From: Peromyscus leucopus
Lineage: Eukaryota > Chordata > Mammalia > Rodentia > Cricetidae
Length of the DNA stretch: 64,000 bases
Direction: 5' to 3'
Assembly (NCBI RefSeq): GCF_004664715.2
Contig: NC_051068.1
Coordinates: 50,380,953-50,444,952, forward strand
The position numbers were made by a program, and so were the translations under genes. The notes under the pieces were generated by a model. It worked only from the letters and a program-made list of their open reading frames with translations. It was not told where the DNA came from and ran no database searches. Shown here in pieces: positions 36,164 to 48,521 of this stretch (position 1 is its first letter; every line of letters starts with the position of its first letter).

Positions 36164-36584
36164 CTCAGTTCCACATAGAAAAACCCACTTATTATCAAAT
36201 TATAAACCCACCACCAACACCAAACAAACCTGAAAATTGTTTGCTGAAACTAATGCTTCCCATTAATTTATTCCACTAGAAAGCCTCATTTCATTTTAGT
36301 AGTATATTTTAAAATTATGATTAACACCACCAGGTATGTCTTTTAAATTTTACATTGAAAAACAAAACCTAACTTGAGACATCTTGAAGATATAAAAGAA
36401 CTTTGTTTTGAAAATATGAATGAACTCCATGTACATTTTGACAATGTAACATTAATCTATGATTGTAAGGGAGGGTTTTACACATTTACTTAAGTTCTAA
36501 ATTATTGAAATTTCCTATTTCTCCTAATTATAAATTGTAATTGGTGGGGATGATGATTAATATTGATTTTCAAACTTACAGGAT
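36164..36584. other. Unassigned AT-rich sequence
   Basis: No gene or repeat recognised. Confidence 0.5.
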
Positions 36585-36895
36585 CCAGAATCGCCTAGGA
36601 GACAAGTTCCTGGGCATACCTGTGAGGTGGGAAGTTCTACCTTAAGTACAGACAGTACCATTAAACGGGCCCAGAACCTAAACTGAATAAAAAGAATGGA
36701 ACTTAGCAGCAGCATTCACTTTTCTATTTCATGACTGTAGATGCAATGTGATCAGCCCTTTTCCAGTTCCTGCTTACATGTCTTCTCTGCCATAAGGGAC
36801 TGTATCTGCTCTTAAATTATAAACCAAAGGAAACATTGCCACCTTAAATTGTTTCTACTCAGGTATTGGGACACAGCAGTGAAACAATGTAACAA
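36585..36895 (+). repeat. Common rodent interspersed repeat (non-coding)
   Basis: Recognised by 'aatcgcctaggagacaag', 'gactgtagatgcaatgtgat', 'agggactgtatctgctctta' and 'gggacacagcagtgaaac'. This string of motifs is very common in rodent genomes. The family name is uncertain. Confidence 0.6.
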
Positions 36896-36944
36896 ATTAA
36901 GTAGAGAAAAGATAGACATACCTGACTACTCTTTTATATCAATC

Positions 36945-36945
36945 C

Positions 36946-36993
<48 letters not shown>
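36945..36993 (+). repeat. (TCTA)n microsatellite
   Basis: About 12 perfect TCTA units at the junction of the preceding repeat and an L1 3' UTR in reverse orientation. Confidence 0.95.
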
Positions 36994-36994
<1 letters not shown>

Positions 36995-37245
36995 CTATAT
37001 TATTTTTTTAAAAACATTTTCTTTCCTTTTACATTCTAACCTGTTCCCTCTTCCTGCTCTTCTCTCACTCTCCCCACCTACCCCTATTACACCCCCATCC
37101 TCTCCTCATAGAGAGTAAGGCCTCCATCAACACAGGCTATTATACCATGTTGGGGCTAGACCTAGCCCCTCCCTCCTGCATCAAGACTGAGTAATAAGGC
37201 ATTACACCATAGGGAATGGACTCTAAAAAGCCAGTTTGTGTACTC
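36994..37245 (-). repeat. L1 3' UTR fragment, minus strand
   Basis: The plus strand is the reverse complement of an L1 3' UTR: 'tagagagtaaggcctccatc', 'accatgttggggctagacc' and 'atcaagactgagtaataag'. It is a truncated tail with no ORF2. Confidence 0.75.
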
Positions 37246-38439
37246 TTTTAATTTTGAAAAAAAAAGTCAAATAGTTGTATTTTAACCTAAAGTGAGGAAG
37301 TTTTAAATAAAATCATAAATGAGAAATAAAACATAGGAATTATGCTATTGTTCATTTTGGGGAAACATGGCATTTATATGACTACCAAATAGAAAAACAT
37401 AAAAATAAATTTCACATAAGTGAAAATTAAATGAATTTTTATTAATATTTTTAGATTTTATAATAGTTATAACAGGTGTTTTGTTTTATTTTTTTTCTCT
37501 TTATCCATTCACCATATCTAGAAAAACACAAGCTCTTATGATGAGGAAAAAACAATACAAAACTAGTAACTTCATATATTGAAGGTGATATATTTTATTT
37601 TAAATCTACAAATATTTCCAGAAATGTGAAAAATGACTTATAATTTTAGGAAAATATGCATAACTTTTTCCTAAAAAAAGTCACATTTAATCACTTTTTA
37701 AAAAAACATATAATTCAAGGTCTGCCTACTATAAATTAGTGAAAATCATGATATTAAATGCTATTCTCAAAAGAGTCTGAAAATTAAAGAAAAGATTTTT
37801 CAGCACTTCAATATAGCTTTCAAATGAGAACACATCTTTTAAAAGAATTCAATTCAATGGTGTTAAGTAAATGATGCTTCTACTTCTAAAAGGTTTCCTG
37901 TGTACATACCATAGGTTACAGTCTTTTAACACATTATCTTCTGGAACCAAGTTAATAGTTACCTACTCAGAGTGACAAGCTCTCATCCACAGACATCTCA
38001 AAGCACTTAGCATGTTTCACAAGTCAAGGATCTTACCTAGTCCTGCTTCTTGTTCTCCATAAAACTTTTCACAAGTTAACAGCATATGTTACATTTGCTT
38101 TTAAAGGGGACACCAGGGATGTATTTATGTTTCAAATACGTAACAATAGAATTCATTACAGAAGCTGAATAGACTACAAATGATGGGATAGACACAAAGC
38201 AACATTTTTTGTAATGAGTAATTGTAGCAATGGTGAACTTTAATAGCAAAAATAACAGGTTTGCTTCACTTCACAAATGAGGTCAGTTATTATATTATCA
38301 GAAGAAAATTACTATGGGCTCAATACACTAAAAACATTCTCACCATTAGGTGAGAAAATAGAATTTTGTTTTCAATATTCATTTAGTCAAAATACTTCTA
38401 TTATCTGAAAATGCAAATTGGCATGGAGTAGGCAGTGAA

Positions 38440-38720
38440 CTAGCTGAACTCAAGGTTTTGTTTCTTTTAAATTTAAAAGGGAAGAAATCTGAAAGGCTCA
38501 AAATGAAATTACTTCATCAGAATTCACATTTGATTTCCATCATTTCAACTGCTCAGCTGCATCAGGGCTCCACTGACTCCATTCCCAGCTGCATTATTCA
38601 AGGATGCTCTTCAAGAAGGAGTGTTTGCAATGTGTGCAGCAGTGAATCCTGAGCTAATTAAAAGAAGCATGCAGCTGGATTTTAGGAGCGCTTTCAGTGA
38701 TTGTGAGGTGCTAAAAAAGC
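38440..38720. other. Candidate conserved non-coding element (weak)
   Basis: This block is compositionally complex and free of repeats. It holds several developmental-type motif strings in about 200 bp: 'cagctgcatcagggctcc', 'gagctaattaaaagaagc', 'gcatgcagctgga' and a purine-rich 'tgctcttcaagaagg'. The idea rests only on reading texture; no alignment was possible. Confidence 0.25.
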
Positions 38721-39442
38721 TTTTCGGTTGGATTTTGTTCTATACCCTGAATCCTTAGTCTTCCCTTTTAGGAAAATTAGTAAGACGTTTTCATGAATGA
38801 ATGAATTCTGTGCTTTCCTCTTCCTCTTACAACCTCATCAAATATGTATTGTACATAAATCCTTATTTTTAAAGAAGTCTTCCCACTCCCAAATAATGGT
38901 AAGATAAAATGCTTCATCCTACTGGAAGCTTGTATAGCTTACACTTCTAAAGTCCTCACATTAAAACAGAAAAATGTGCTCTAAAACTGCATGCTCACCA
39001 GTGGAGAAATACAAAATATCTGTAGTTTTGCTGTGAGTTGATTGTCTCCCCACCACTTGTAAAACTCCATCATTGCTGAAGTGACTCCAACACTTGGGCT
39101 ACATGAAAACTGGTAGGAGGAGAGAAAGATGAAATTTACAAAGAACGGTGACATCTTTATTTTATCTTATTAGACAAAAGTGAAAGACAGCTCTCTCTTT
39201 CATCCTACTAGATAAGGGTAATGAAGAGGCAACTGTATTCGGGTCTTCTAGTACAGTACTAGCCTTCTTGGGAAACACTATTTTGTCCTCAACTCTGGTT
39301 AGTAGAAGGTGCTTGCTGCCTTTTCGTATAAGAAAGCATGCAAGCAAACAAATAAATGGATAAATTAAATACTATGATAAAAAAAAACAGTGTTTTTTGA
39401 ATTCTACTGCATAGAGCAATAAAATCCCTTGAGCAGTGTATG

Positions 39443-39473
39443 TGACCTGTGACCTTGACTCCTGTGACCTTGA
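39443..39473. promoter_or_regulatory. Tandem nuclear-receptor half-site cluster
   Basis: TGACCT G TGACCT (39443-39455) is a perfect DR1 arrangement in complement. TGACCTTGA (the ERR/SF-1-type extended half-site in complement) occurs at 39450-39458 and again at 39465-39473, a 15-bp direct repeat. The motifs are exact; function is unknown. The cluster may simply be a small tandem duplication. Confidence 0.45.
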
Positions 39474-39730
39474 CTCCTGAATAGTGTCACTGTCTTCAGT
39501 TGCCAATATCTGAACCCTGTAGACCTGCTTTTTTGTTCATAAAGAAAATCATTATCTGTCATTTCTGGCTTAAGCAGGAGAGGAGGCACACTAATTAAAG
39601 CAGGGACAGAGACAACTCTTGGAATTGGAACTGTGCTGAACCATATTCCTAGAACCATATGGCCTATCTCTTGGTTCTGTCAGGGTTTGATATACACTTT
39701 ATTCTTAGCTCCTTTCTCATCTTCAATTAA

Positions 39731-40272
39731 TGTAGCAGGAATCTTAAAGGTTCTTATTATTAAAATCAAACCCGAGGCCAGTTATTGGGGTCCATGCTGG
39801 TAGATCAGAGAGACAGAACAAGCCACAGCTATCTCACCTCGCCGGATCCTCAGCTGGTCTTGTCTCCTCAGACTGGAGGCCTCTGAGTCCTCATCCGGAA
39901 TGGGTCTCAGCTGAATTACTGCTCAAAAGCCTGAATGCTTAACCAGCCACATGCTTAACCAGCCAAATTCCTAACCAGCCAAATGCCTCTAGTTTCTGGT
40001 CCTCACGCCTTATATATCTTCCTGCTTTCTACCACCACTCCCTGGGATTAAAGGCTGGCTTTCTGGGATTAAAGGCGTGTCACCATGCTTGGCTATTTCC
40101 AATGTGGCCTTGAACTCACAGAGAGCCAGAGGGATTTCTATCTCTGGAGTGCTAGGATTAAAGGTGTGAGTGCTACCATTTTCTAGCCTTTGTATCTAGT
40201 GGCTGTCTGTTCTCTGACCCCATATAAATTTATTAGAGTACACAATATTTTGGGGAACACAATACCCCCACA
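39731..40272 (-). repeat. Solo LTR with perfect target duplication, minus strand
   Basis: Plus strand begins TGTAGCAGG and ends CCCCCACA. Both flanks are AATTAA (39725-39730 and 40273-40278), a perfect 6-bp duplication. In element orientation it carries 'gtgttccccaaaatattgtg' like the LTR at 5576-6069, B1-like inserts, and a short repeated unit 'aaccagccaaat/cacatg' (39940-39985). Length 542 bp. Confidence 0.92.
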
Positions 40273-40582
40273 AATTAATTCTTTTCCTTTCTGGTGCTAT
40301 AATTGAATAAGTAGAACTAAGGTATCTTACATATAAATCCCGTACCTCCAAATTCATAACCCACAAATCAGACCAAATACATTGGAGTCCTTTTTGAACT
40401 AACGGACATTGAGAATGTGGGTGATGGAGCTCACTCTTTGCTCAATGGGAAACCAGACAACTGCACAGACAAAACCACAGTATGACAAGGAGACAAACAT
40501 CCAGTCTCCCTTACTGAAGAAGAGACTACTATAAAATTTTGGAGATCAAAAATCATAGTATGAAAATCAAAATATTTCTTCA

Positions 40583-40807
40583 GGGGGCTGGAAAGATAGC
40601 TCAGCAGTGAAAAATACTTGTTGCTCTTGTAGAGGACCTGGGTTCAATTCCCAGCACACACATGGCAGATCACAACCATCTGCAGAACCAGTTCTAGGGG
40701 CTCTGATGCCCTCTTTTGATGTCCACAGATACCAGGCATGCACATGGTACACAGACTCACATGCAGGCAGACATTCATACATATAAAATAAAATAAATAA
40801 ATAAATT
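40583..40807 (+). repeat. B2 SINE, full length
   Basis: Starts 'ggggctggaaagatagctca' (tRNA-related head with A and B boxes; 'gggttcaattcccagc'). It continues through the B2-specific middle to an (AAAT)n tail at about 40785-40807. Confidence 0.95.
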
Positions 40808-41684
40808 TTAAAACTTGAGTTTTATGAGATCACTCAAAATAGTATCATTAATCTAAATACACTTAAATATTTAATATTAAGTGTTACTGGATAGACAGGA
40901 TACATATAAAATTGCTGTAGTAATGAACCAATTGCATTCATTTTCCTGGTAAATTTAGACAAAAAGCAAATTCTAATCCTAATATTTTAGAGTTTTCATT
41001 TTTTTTACAAGATATGTTGAGCTGTTCCTATCTGGTCTTAATTAAAATTCAGAAAGAAAAAGAATTACTGTTCACTTTAAATCAAAAGAATGATCTAGCT
41101 GGGGATTGAATGTAGGTATACTCATATAATTTTATCTACCAAGAGGACTTTTGTAGAGCACTGTTCTCTTGTTCTCTTCTCCCCCAATCAGAGCCATCCT
41201 CTTCATCAGAACATCTGTGACTACATACAAAAAGTCCTTAACAACATGCCTGGTAATATCTCAGCTATTCTTTTTGTACCTCCTTGTTAGCTGTATACAA
41301 ATCTACCCTAAATGCTTATGGCCTTCCTGGGGAAATATTAGAGAATATAGAATATGGAAGGTTAAGTAAAGCAGGGGATTCCACTTATGCAGCAAGAGAG
41401 ACGTTATCATTTATGTTGGGGCTTTTGGGGAGTGTGGTCACCTATGTTACTGCAAAGAACCCCTTGCCCATCCTCTAATAGTAAACCCAATAAAAATATT
41501 GGCTCACCAAGTTGGATTAGGATATAATCATTATTTTTGTCTATCATTGGCACTCTATCTGTGATGAATAGACTCTTATTCAAATCTCCCCCAAAAGAGT
41601 TTGTACAACATGGGCTGATGATATAGGAAGATTGCAGATTCATTGACCAGCTGGGCAATTTAGTGAAATATTTTCTTTAAAAAA
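40808..41684. other. Unassigned AT-rich sequence
   Basis: No gene or repeat recognised. ORFs at 41169-41478 are short, overlap in different frames, and have no domains. Confidence 0.45.
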
Positions 41685-41749
41685 ATATATGTATGTATAT
41701 GTATGTATATATATATACATACATATACATACATATATATATATATATT
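41685..41749. repeat. Long AT-rich palindrome built of ATGT/ACAT units
   Basis: A run of (TATG)n-type units is followed by its exact reverse complement, meeting at a (TA)n centre near 41711. The two arms form an almost perfect inverted repeat of about 55-60 bp that could extrude a hairpin or cruciform. Confidence 0.85.
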
Positions 41750-41759
41750 ACATTCTGAA

Positions 41760-42255
41760 TCTCACCTCAAGATTCAGGTATCTTTAAGGAAGAGGGGACA
41801 AAAAGAGCTAGAAGTGGCATACGACTTTAAGGAAACAGTGTTTTCTAGACACAGCATGGCGGATGCACACGAGAACTCACAATGGCTGTGACAGCATGCA
41901 TAAGACCTGTGTAAGCTCAAATCAGACAAAACTCCAGCATAAAAAAAGAAGAGTGGCCACATAGTCCCACCCCCCAGCAGAAGTAGTTGCTAGGAAAGAC
42001 AGAATCAGCTTTCTTTAACTGTGTGACATCTGGTATATCACCCACATTCCTGGTCTGATTTTACTCCCATGAGTATTAGACCAACACCGGACAGATTGGT
42101 TTAAAAATAAATATATAAAGGAGAGAAGAGTGTGAAAGGGAGAGAAAAATGCAAAGCTGTATGTGGAGGAAGGTGGCTAATCCAGGAGGAGCTGAGGGCC
42201 TGGGGGCAATATAATAAAAATACATTATTTCAAACCCTATAAGAATTAATAAAAA
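41760..42255 (+). repeat. Old L1 3' UTR fragment
   Basis: Shares the L1-A type 3' UTR ('gagaactcacaatggctgtg', 'gcataagacctgtgtaagc', 'aaatcagacaaaactccagc') with an A/T-rich end near 42220. No ORF2 part. Confidence 0.65.
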
Positions 42256-43185
42256 ATTGTTTTAAAAAATTAAAAGTACAAGAAAAGAACCCCCAGACAC
42301 TGGGGTTTTGTGGACTTGCTCAGTGGAAGAGTTCTTACTTAGTCATATGCAATTCCCAACATTCAGTTGTCAGTATGCTTCCAAATAAGAAAGTTCACAA
42401 CATTAATTATTACACTTACAGGTTTTCAGAAATAAAGACACAAAGCCCAGGCTTTGACTCTGATTTATACCCTTCATTTTCTATATTTTGCTTGTTATAT
42501 GCACTGATAATTTCATATCTTCCTGCTCACATGCAATCATACAATTGAGGTAATATTTCTTTTTATTGTAATAGGAGCAATAAAAGTTTTGGAAGGAAAT
42601 TAGTATGTCCTTTCAAATTATTATCAAATAAGAACCTACAGTGTAAATATATAACCAAATCTCCATAAATCTTTTCATGCATTATTGATGGTTCAGGTAA
42701 GTTTTTATTAAGTTTATTTGAATTTTATCCCGAGCTTCTGTATACTGTATAGGAACACACTGACATCCTCATTGCTTATTTTTCTCAATTAATCTCAAGT
42801 TTGTATTAGAATTCTAAGACTGCAAGGTTGGTTTCATACCAACATATAACTTAACTTTCCATGTTTTGCAAAAACAAATCTATCAATCAATAAATAATAA
42901 TAATTGTTTAAATTAGCTGCCCCTTTTGAGGCATGATTCAGCCTGAATACTAGCTCATTTCAAAGACAAAAGATAATAATCAAAACTAATAACTATAAAT
43001 TATTCCTTGCTTAAATATATTTAATTAGAATTATTTTACTGCTTGTATTAATATGAAATTTGAAAATAATTGTGAAAAACAATTTATTTGTATGTGTTTA
43101 GAGTCTTTTTTTTAAAGTCTAAATTATTTCTCTAGTATTAGCAGTCATGCAGACGTTGTTAGCATGTACTGATGAGTACAGATGT
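42256..43185. other. Unassigned AT-rich sequence with a possible SINE scrap
   Basis: Mostly unassigned. 'gacttgctcagtggaaga' at about 42313-42330 may be a worn tRNA-derived SINE head. Confidence 0.4.
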
Positions 43186-43189
43186 TCTG

Positions 43190-43305
43190 CTCTTCTCTCA
43201 TTTCACAGGAAGGAAACTGAGGTATGAAAGCATGCTGTTTTGCCATATAGCTGACAAGCAGTAGAACTAGTATCTGAACTAGGATCTGAACGCTGGACAT
43301 CAAGT
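43190..43305 (+). repeat. MIR (ancient mammalian SINE)
   Basis: The MIR core is recognisable: 'ctcatttcacaggaaggaaactgaggt' is the usual opening (read in pieces), then a tract corresponding to the 'cacagctagtaag' region as 'catatagctgacaagcag', then 'gatctgaacgctgga'. Its presence shows that this flank is ancestral mammalian DNA. Confidence 0.8.
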
Positions 43306-43639
43306 TTCCTTAGAGGTCCTTTATGTGCTTTCACCTTGATAGGTGCTTAGATGTGGGTCAACGGGCAGGCATTTCTATGAGCCATTGGATTTCCCCTGTT
43401 GCTTAGCCATTGTTCTTCTCTAAATCCTTAAAAAACTCTTACTTTTGTTCATTGTTATGCTCTAAGTAACTGGTGTCTTTGTTTCTTTATTATTTCTTCT
43501 CACATTGAGCATATATTTCTAAGCTGAGTAAGAAACAACACAATCACACAAAAATTAAGGACTGTTAATCAAAGACAAAGCAATAGAGCCACCATTTGGA
43601 TGATATCTCAATTTGGTCTCAATTTTGTTGCCAACAATA

Positions 43640-44790
43640 TTTTTTGTGTTAGTTTCTCACTCATTCTGTTATTAGTCCTTTCGTACAATATATGTTGACC
43701 ATAACTCTTAAGTTCAATCCCCCTTTCCTATCCACCCAACTTTTGTCTTTTTTTTTTTTAATAAACCCATCAAGTCCAAACTGTGTTGCCTATAAATTCT
43801 TCAATATGTGGCATTCCACTGTAACATGTTTGACCTACTAGGGGCTCCACTTTTATAGAAAACACCTCCTACCTTCCTATAAGTTACCAATAGCCAATAT
43901 TTCCTCAGGTAGGGGTGCAAATTTGTGCCCAACTCCTATCTCTAAGATGGTATTTTATCTGGCTTGACATTTTGCATATTATTGGAGTGATTGTGAGTTT
44001 ATATGTGCAACAACACTGCTATGTCTGGAAATCGGCTTCCTTGTACTTACCCATCACCTTTGTCTCTTACAGTTTTTATGACCTTCCCCCATGAAGGGTT
44101 AGACATGGATGTCATATTTAGGAATGGGAATTCTGCAGGCTTTTATTCTCTTCACCTTGACTAGTTGTTGGATTTTTGTTAATTGCCATTAACTGTAAAA
44201 TATTAACAATAATGATAATAATAGAAATTTAAAAAGAAGTTTTTTTTGGAAGGCTGCAAGAGGCACTATTGTATGAATATAATGAAAAGTCATTAGGAAT
44301 TGGATGAATATATTCTTTTACCAAAATAATGATGTAAGCTTCTCCCCTGGGGTTTATAATCTTTGGGCCATAGGTTCTTGGCCCTTTAACACTGCTAGGT
44401 ATGAGATTCATCTTATAGGTCATGACTTACATTCAATTACCAAGTGTTTGTGTTTTATTCCACGACATTTAACCTGGTACTGTTGCAGTGGGCATGTCAT
44501 GTCAGATCAGTATCCCTTGTAGCTGACAGGGCTCACAGTTGAGTAAGGCAGATGACTAGTTTTCTCCCCCAGGAATGTGTACAGCACCTTTTAGTACTAT
44601 GAATTCGAGATAGTACAGAGGAATCTTCCAAGTTAGTACCATATTGAGCATTTTATGTTCTATAAAATCAAGTATGTGGTGTCTTCAGCAATAGGGTCTT
44701 ACCATCAAGTTTCAGGGGATAACTAATAGCATTAGAAAGATCCTGTAATTGGAAGAGATCTATAAGACCTTGTGGATCAACACTTCCAAA
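43640..44790 (-). repeat. Old LINE-derived rodent repeat (~1.15 kb)
   Basis: A long collinear series of motifs familiar from a rodent interspersed repeat: 'aaacccatcaagtccaaact', 'gacctactaggggctccac', 'ggtaggggtgcaaatttgtg', 'aaagtcattaggaattgg', 'ggccataggttcttggccc' and 'gtagctgacagggctcac'. I believe it is LINE (L1) derived, read in reverse, but the exact family is uncertain. Interrupted by short simple repeats. Confidence 0.55.
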
Positions 44791-45245
44791 AGAAGTCACC
44801 CATTCTGCTCCTAAGACTATTATTTTTGCCAGTGGTGTCTAATTGGTATATCATCACCCTATTTTAAGATAACTCCATTTTAATTCTTTTTGTATATGCC
44901 CAGACGCACAAATACACACATACTCACATGGGCACTTGCTTCTAAAAGAGTGAGTTTCTATATAACTTTAAAGTGTGTTTGGTATTATTCAGCCCTCCTC
45001 TATACTCTCCTTTACCCTATTGTTCCATCCTCCATGCAAATTTGACACTTCCTTTTCCAAATTTCCTCTATAACCACTTATAGCACTACAGTCCACCTGT
45101 GTTCCTTTGATAGCACTTACACACGTGATCCCTGACTACTTTGCTGACCTTTATAGGTTTCAAGATGAAACACGCTTATCTGAATATTGAAAGGTAAAAA
45201 TTCACAAAATAAAAATGTGATGTTTTTCTTTCTGTGTCTTTGATA
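44791..45245. other. Unassigned sequence
   Basis: No gene or repeat recognised. Confidence 0.4.
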
Positions 45246-45249
45246 CTAC

Positions 45250-47095
45250 ACTGAGATTGATTGTTCCCAGCTGTATTCATTTACAGTACAATTCTTCACA
45301 TATATTGAAAAAATACTCTTAAACTTCACATGGAACACAAAGGAGCTAAGAGAGCCAAAACAATCCCAGATAATTAAAGAAAAAATCTACTGGAAGTATT
45401 GCCATCATGGGTTTTAGGCTATGTTACAAGACTATAGAAAAAAAGGAAAAGGAAAAAAAAAAAAGAATACTGGTGAAGAAACGCACTAACACTTTATGCA
45501 ATGGAATAGAATTGAGGAGCCACATCAAACCCACTTTCCTGCACACACTTGAATTTTGACAAAAAAGTCAAGTGTACGGTTGGGGAAAACCTAGCATCTT
45601 GCACAAATGGTGCTGGTCAGTTTAGGTAACTGCATGTAGATGAGTGAAAATTGATCATTAGCTTTTAGCTCTCATCTGTGTTAACTCAACTCCAAATGGA
45701 CCAAAGACATCAACTAAAGACACCTTGACTCTAATAAGGAGATGGCAGGGAATATGATTAAACTCATTAGCACATTAAAGGAATGAACATTCCTATTGGT
45801 AGTACTGGCTTTAATACCAATAATTAATAAGCAACACCACAGGCAACTAAATAGTAGTGTAGGACACAACTATTTGAGTAAAGAGAAAGACTAAAGTTTG
45901 GGGACAATATTTACCAGCTATCCATCTGATGAAGAGTTAATATTTACAATATTAAAAGAACTGAACAAAAAAACAAGCATCAAGATAATAAACAACTCAA
46001 AAAAAAAAAGAAAAAGAAAAACATTGCATGGAATTAAACAGATTCCTCAAAAGATGCAATGTAAATGACTTAGAAAAAATTGAAATCAACTTTGTTATCT
46101 CTCAGGGAAAAGTAAATAAAACTACTTTGTGTGGTGATATTTTCTTTGTACTCTTAACAAATAAAGTTTGCCTGAAGATCAGAAGGCAGAGCCAGCCACA
46201 GAGATAGCTGTGGAGGTCAAGCAGTGGTGGCACACACCTTTAATCCTAGCACTTGGGAGGCAGAGGCAGCAAAACCCCTAGATCTCTGTGAGTTAAAGAA
46301 CACCATAGACTATATGAGATTAATCCCATCTAAAAGAGACCCAGTGGTGGCACACACTTTTAATCCCAGCACTTGAGATCTCATGCCTTTGCCACCAGTA
46401 TTTGGGAAGCATACACTCTATTAATTTCAGCACTAGGAAGGTTGAGACAGGAAATGATATGTCTGGGCAGAGAAAGGAATATAAGACTGAAAGAGACAAA
46501 ACATCCCCTTTTGGCTGAGGACTCAGGGACATTCAGTCTGAGGATTCATGGAGACAGGTTCTTCCCCTTTCCGCTGAGGAATTGGTGAGGGGAGAAGTGG
46601 CTGTGGCTTGTTTACTCTGATCTTTCAGCATTTATGCTGATATCTAGCTCCAGGTTTTTATTATAAGATCAATTAGGAGTCGTGCAATAACGTTGAGATT
46701 TCATTTTCCTTCAGACAGAATGACTATGATTAAAAGCATCAAATGTTGACACATACAAGTAAGGATGTGTGAAGGGGATACTACTTCACTGCTGGTGGGA
46801 GTGCATACTGGTGTAGTGATTATGAAGTTCAGTGTGGAGGATCCTCAAAAAGCTAGACATAGATCTACCACACCTTTCAGCTATATGACTTTTGTTCTAA
46901 TACACAGATACCTACCCCTCCCTGTTCATTGATGCTATAATCTTAACGACCTGGAAAAAGCCTAGATCTCAATCCACTTATGAATGAATTGAGAAAATGT
47001 GATATATTTATAAAATGGAATAGTACTAATCTGCAAAAAAAGGAAATTTACAGATATATGGATGGAATTCTAACAAATATATTTATATTTATTTA
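45250..47095 (+). mobile_element. Old L1 3' end (ORF2 C-terminus), split by an LTR
   Basis: Decayed ORF2 C-terminal sequence in 45250-46129 ('aaaacaatcccagataatta', 'ttttgacaaaaaagtcaag', 'caaatggtgctggtcag') and again in 46690-47095 ('gctggtgggagtgcatactg', 'ggatggaattctaaca'). A 560-bp LTR lies between. No open frame is left and the 3' UTR is not clear. Confidence 0.8.
46130..46689 (+). repeat. Solo LTR (ERVK type), plus strand
   Basis: Begins TGTGGTGATATTTTC, like the other TGTGGTGAT LTRs in the window, with AATAAA near 46160 and two B1-like inserts. Flanks ACTTTG (46124-46129) and ACGTTG (46690-46695) form a 6-bp duplication with one change. The right end reads '...GCAATA' instead of CA, probably by mutation. 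Confidence 0.8.
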
Positions 47096-47299
47096 TGTTT
47101 AGACACTAAAATGTTCAGAAGAAAGAAAGCAAAACCATTGATGACAGACATTAGAAAAAAAAGAAAAGGGCCTTAAAATATGTTTATGAATCTGATAGAG
47201 GTCCTTAAAGAGGAAATGAAAAATTCCTTAAAGAAATTTATGAATACACAAATAAGCAGTGATATAAATAAAGCAGTTGAAGATCTGAATGTAGAAGTA

Positions 47300-47755
47300 A
47301 AATAAACAAAGAAAACCAAAGCTGAGGTGATTACTATTCTGGAGGCTTTGGGACTTTGGGAGAATGGAGCTGATAAATGAAGTGGACTGAAGTCAAACAC
47401 AATAGTCCATGCACTCAACGCATCAGACAATTTGTATTCTAAGAGTTAAGAGGAGCCACATGTGTAATGTGTACCATCACAAGGGCAAGCTACATATGGC
47501 AGAGACACAAGACAGAAACATGTTTTTCATAGAGGCATATAAAATATAACAATAGCCAGTGGTAATGAATAATCTGAAGTAAACTCACTCTTATCCACTA
47601 CACTTGAGAGGAGCATGAAAGCCTAATCTAAGAATAATGCTGTGTTTTTAAAGAAAGTGAGATTGTCAGATTCTTATCTTGTTTTCTTAGCATTTTGACA
47701 CAAGCACTTAGAAATCTTCTCATACAAGTCCATTCTTAGAACATGTTCTGACAAT
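47300..47755. repeat. Insertion (~455 bp) in L1 ORF1, family not certain
   Basis: L1 ORF1 reading breaks at 'gctgaggtgattact' and resumes at 'gacaatgaggaaaatcta'. The insert contains 'ctggaggctttgggactttg', 'gttaagaggagccacatgtg' and 'cagattcttatcttgttttc', strings I associate with a rodent LTR-type repeat. Confidence 0.5.
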
Positions 47756-48474
47756 GAGGAAAATCTAGAAATGAAAAACGTAGGAATGAGAACAAAAACC
47801 TTAGAGGTAAGCCTCACCAGCACAGTAGAATGTCATAAGAGAGAATATCAAGCATTGAAGAGAAAATAGAAGAAATGGATACCTCTGTCAATGAGAATTT
47901 TAAATCAAAAAAATTTCCAGTCACAACACATCCAGGAAATATGAAAAGACAAAATCTACAAATTATAGGAATAGAATAAGGAAAAGAATCACAGGTGAAG
48001 GAACAAAAACATTTTTTTTAAAAGCAAAGAAATAAATGTTCCTAATCTAAAGGGAGAGATAAATATCATGGTACAAAAAGTATAGAGAATATCAAATAGA
48101 CTAAACTAGAAAAGAAATTACCCTTGGCACAAAATAAGCAAAAGATTAAATACACAGAACAAAGAAAAAACAATAAAAGCGGCAAGAAAAAAAAGATCAA
48201 GTAACATATGAAGGAAGAAATACTAGAATAACAACTGACTTCTCTGGACAGATGTCCTACAAACTCTAAGAGATCATAGATGTCAGCCCAGATACTATAT
48301 CCAGTGAAATGTTCCATCTCAATAGATGGAGAATAAAGATAATCCATGATGAAACAGATTAAGTTGTATCTATCCAGCCCTACAGAAGGAAAACTTCATC
48401 CTGAAGAGGTTAACCATATCCAAGAAAACACCAGAAACAAATAATTGCAGACAAGCAAATCAAAAGAGGGGAAA

Positions 48475-48476
<2 letters not shown>

Positions 48477-48519
<43 letters not shown>
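48477..48519 (+). repeat. (CA)n microsatellite in an L1 inter-ORF spacer
   Basis: About 21 CA units between ORF1 and ORF2, the same position as in L1-A and L1-D. Confidence 0.95.

Positions 48520-48521
<2 letters not shown>

Larger units (their letters stand above)
37246..39730. other. Longest unique-looking stretch of the window
   Basis: About 2.5 kb without recognisable young repeats. Contains the conserved-looking block at 38440-38720 and the motif cluster at 39443-39473. ORFs are short (up to 84 codons) and without domains. The block 39160-39350 is less AT-rich but unassigned. Confidence 0.5.

Noticed and set aside
36945..36993. Regular repeats that could suggest an array
   Set aside because: Simple (TCTA)n with no spacers. 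The window is a mammalian genome and no CRISPR-like structure is present.
48066..48347. Hydrophobic minus ORF resembling a membrane protein
   Set aside because: Antisense of the basic and A-rich L1 ORF1 region, which always reads Phe/Leu/Ser-rich in reverse.
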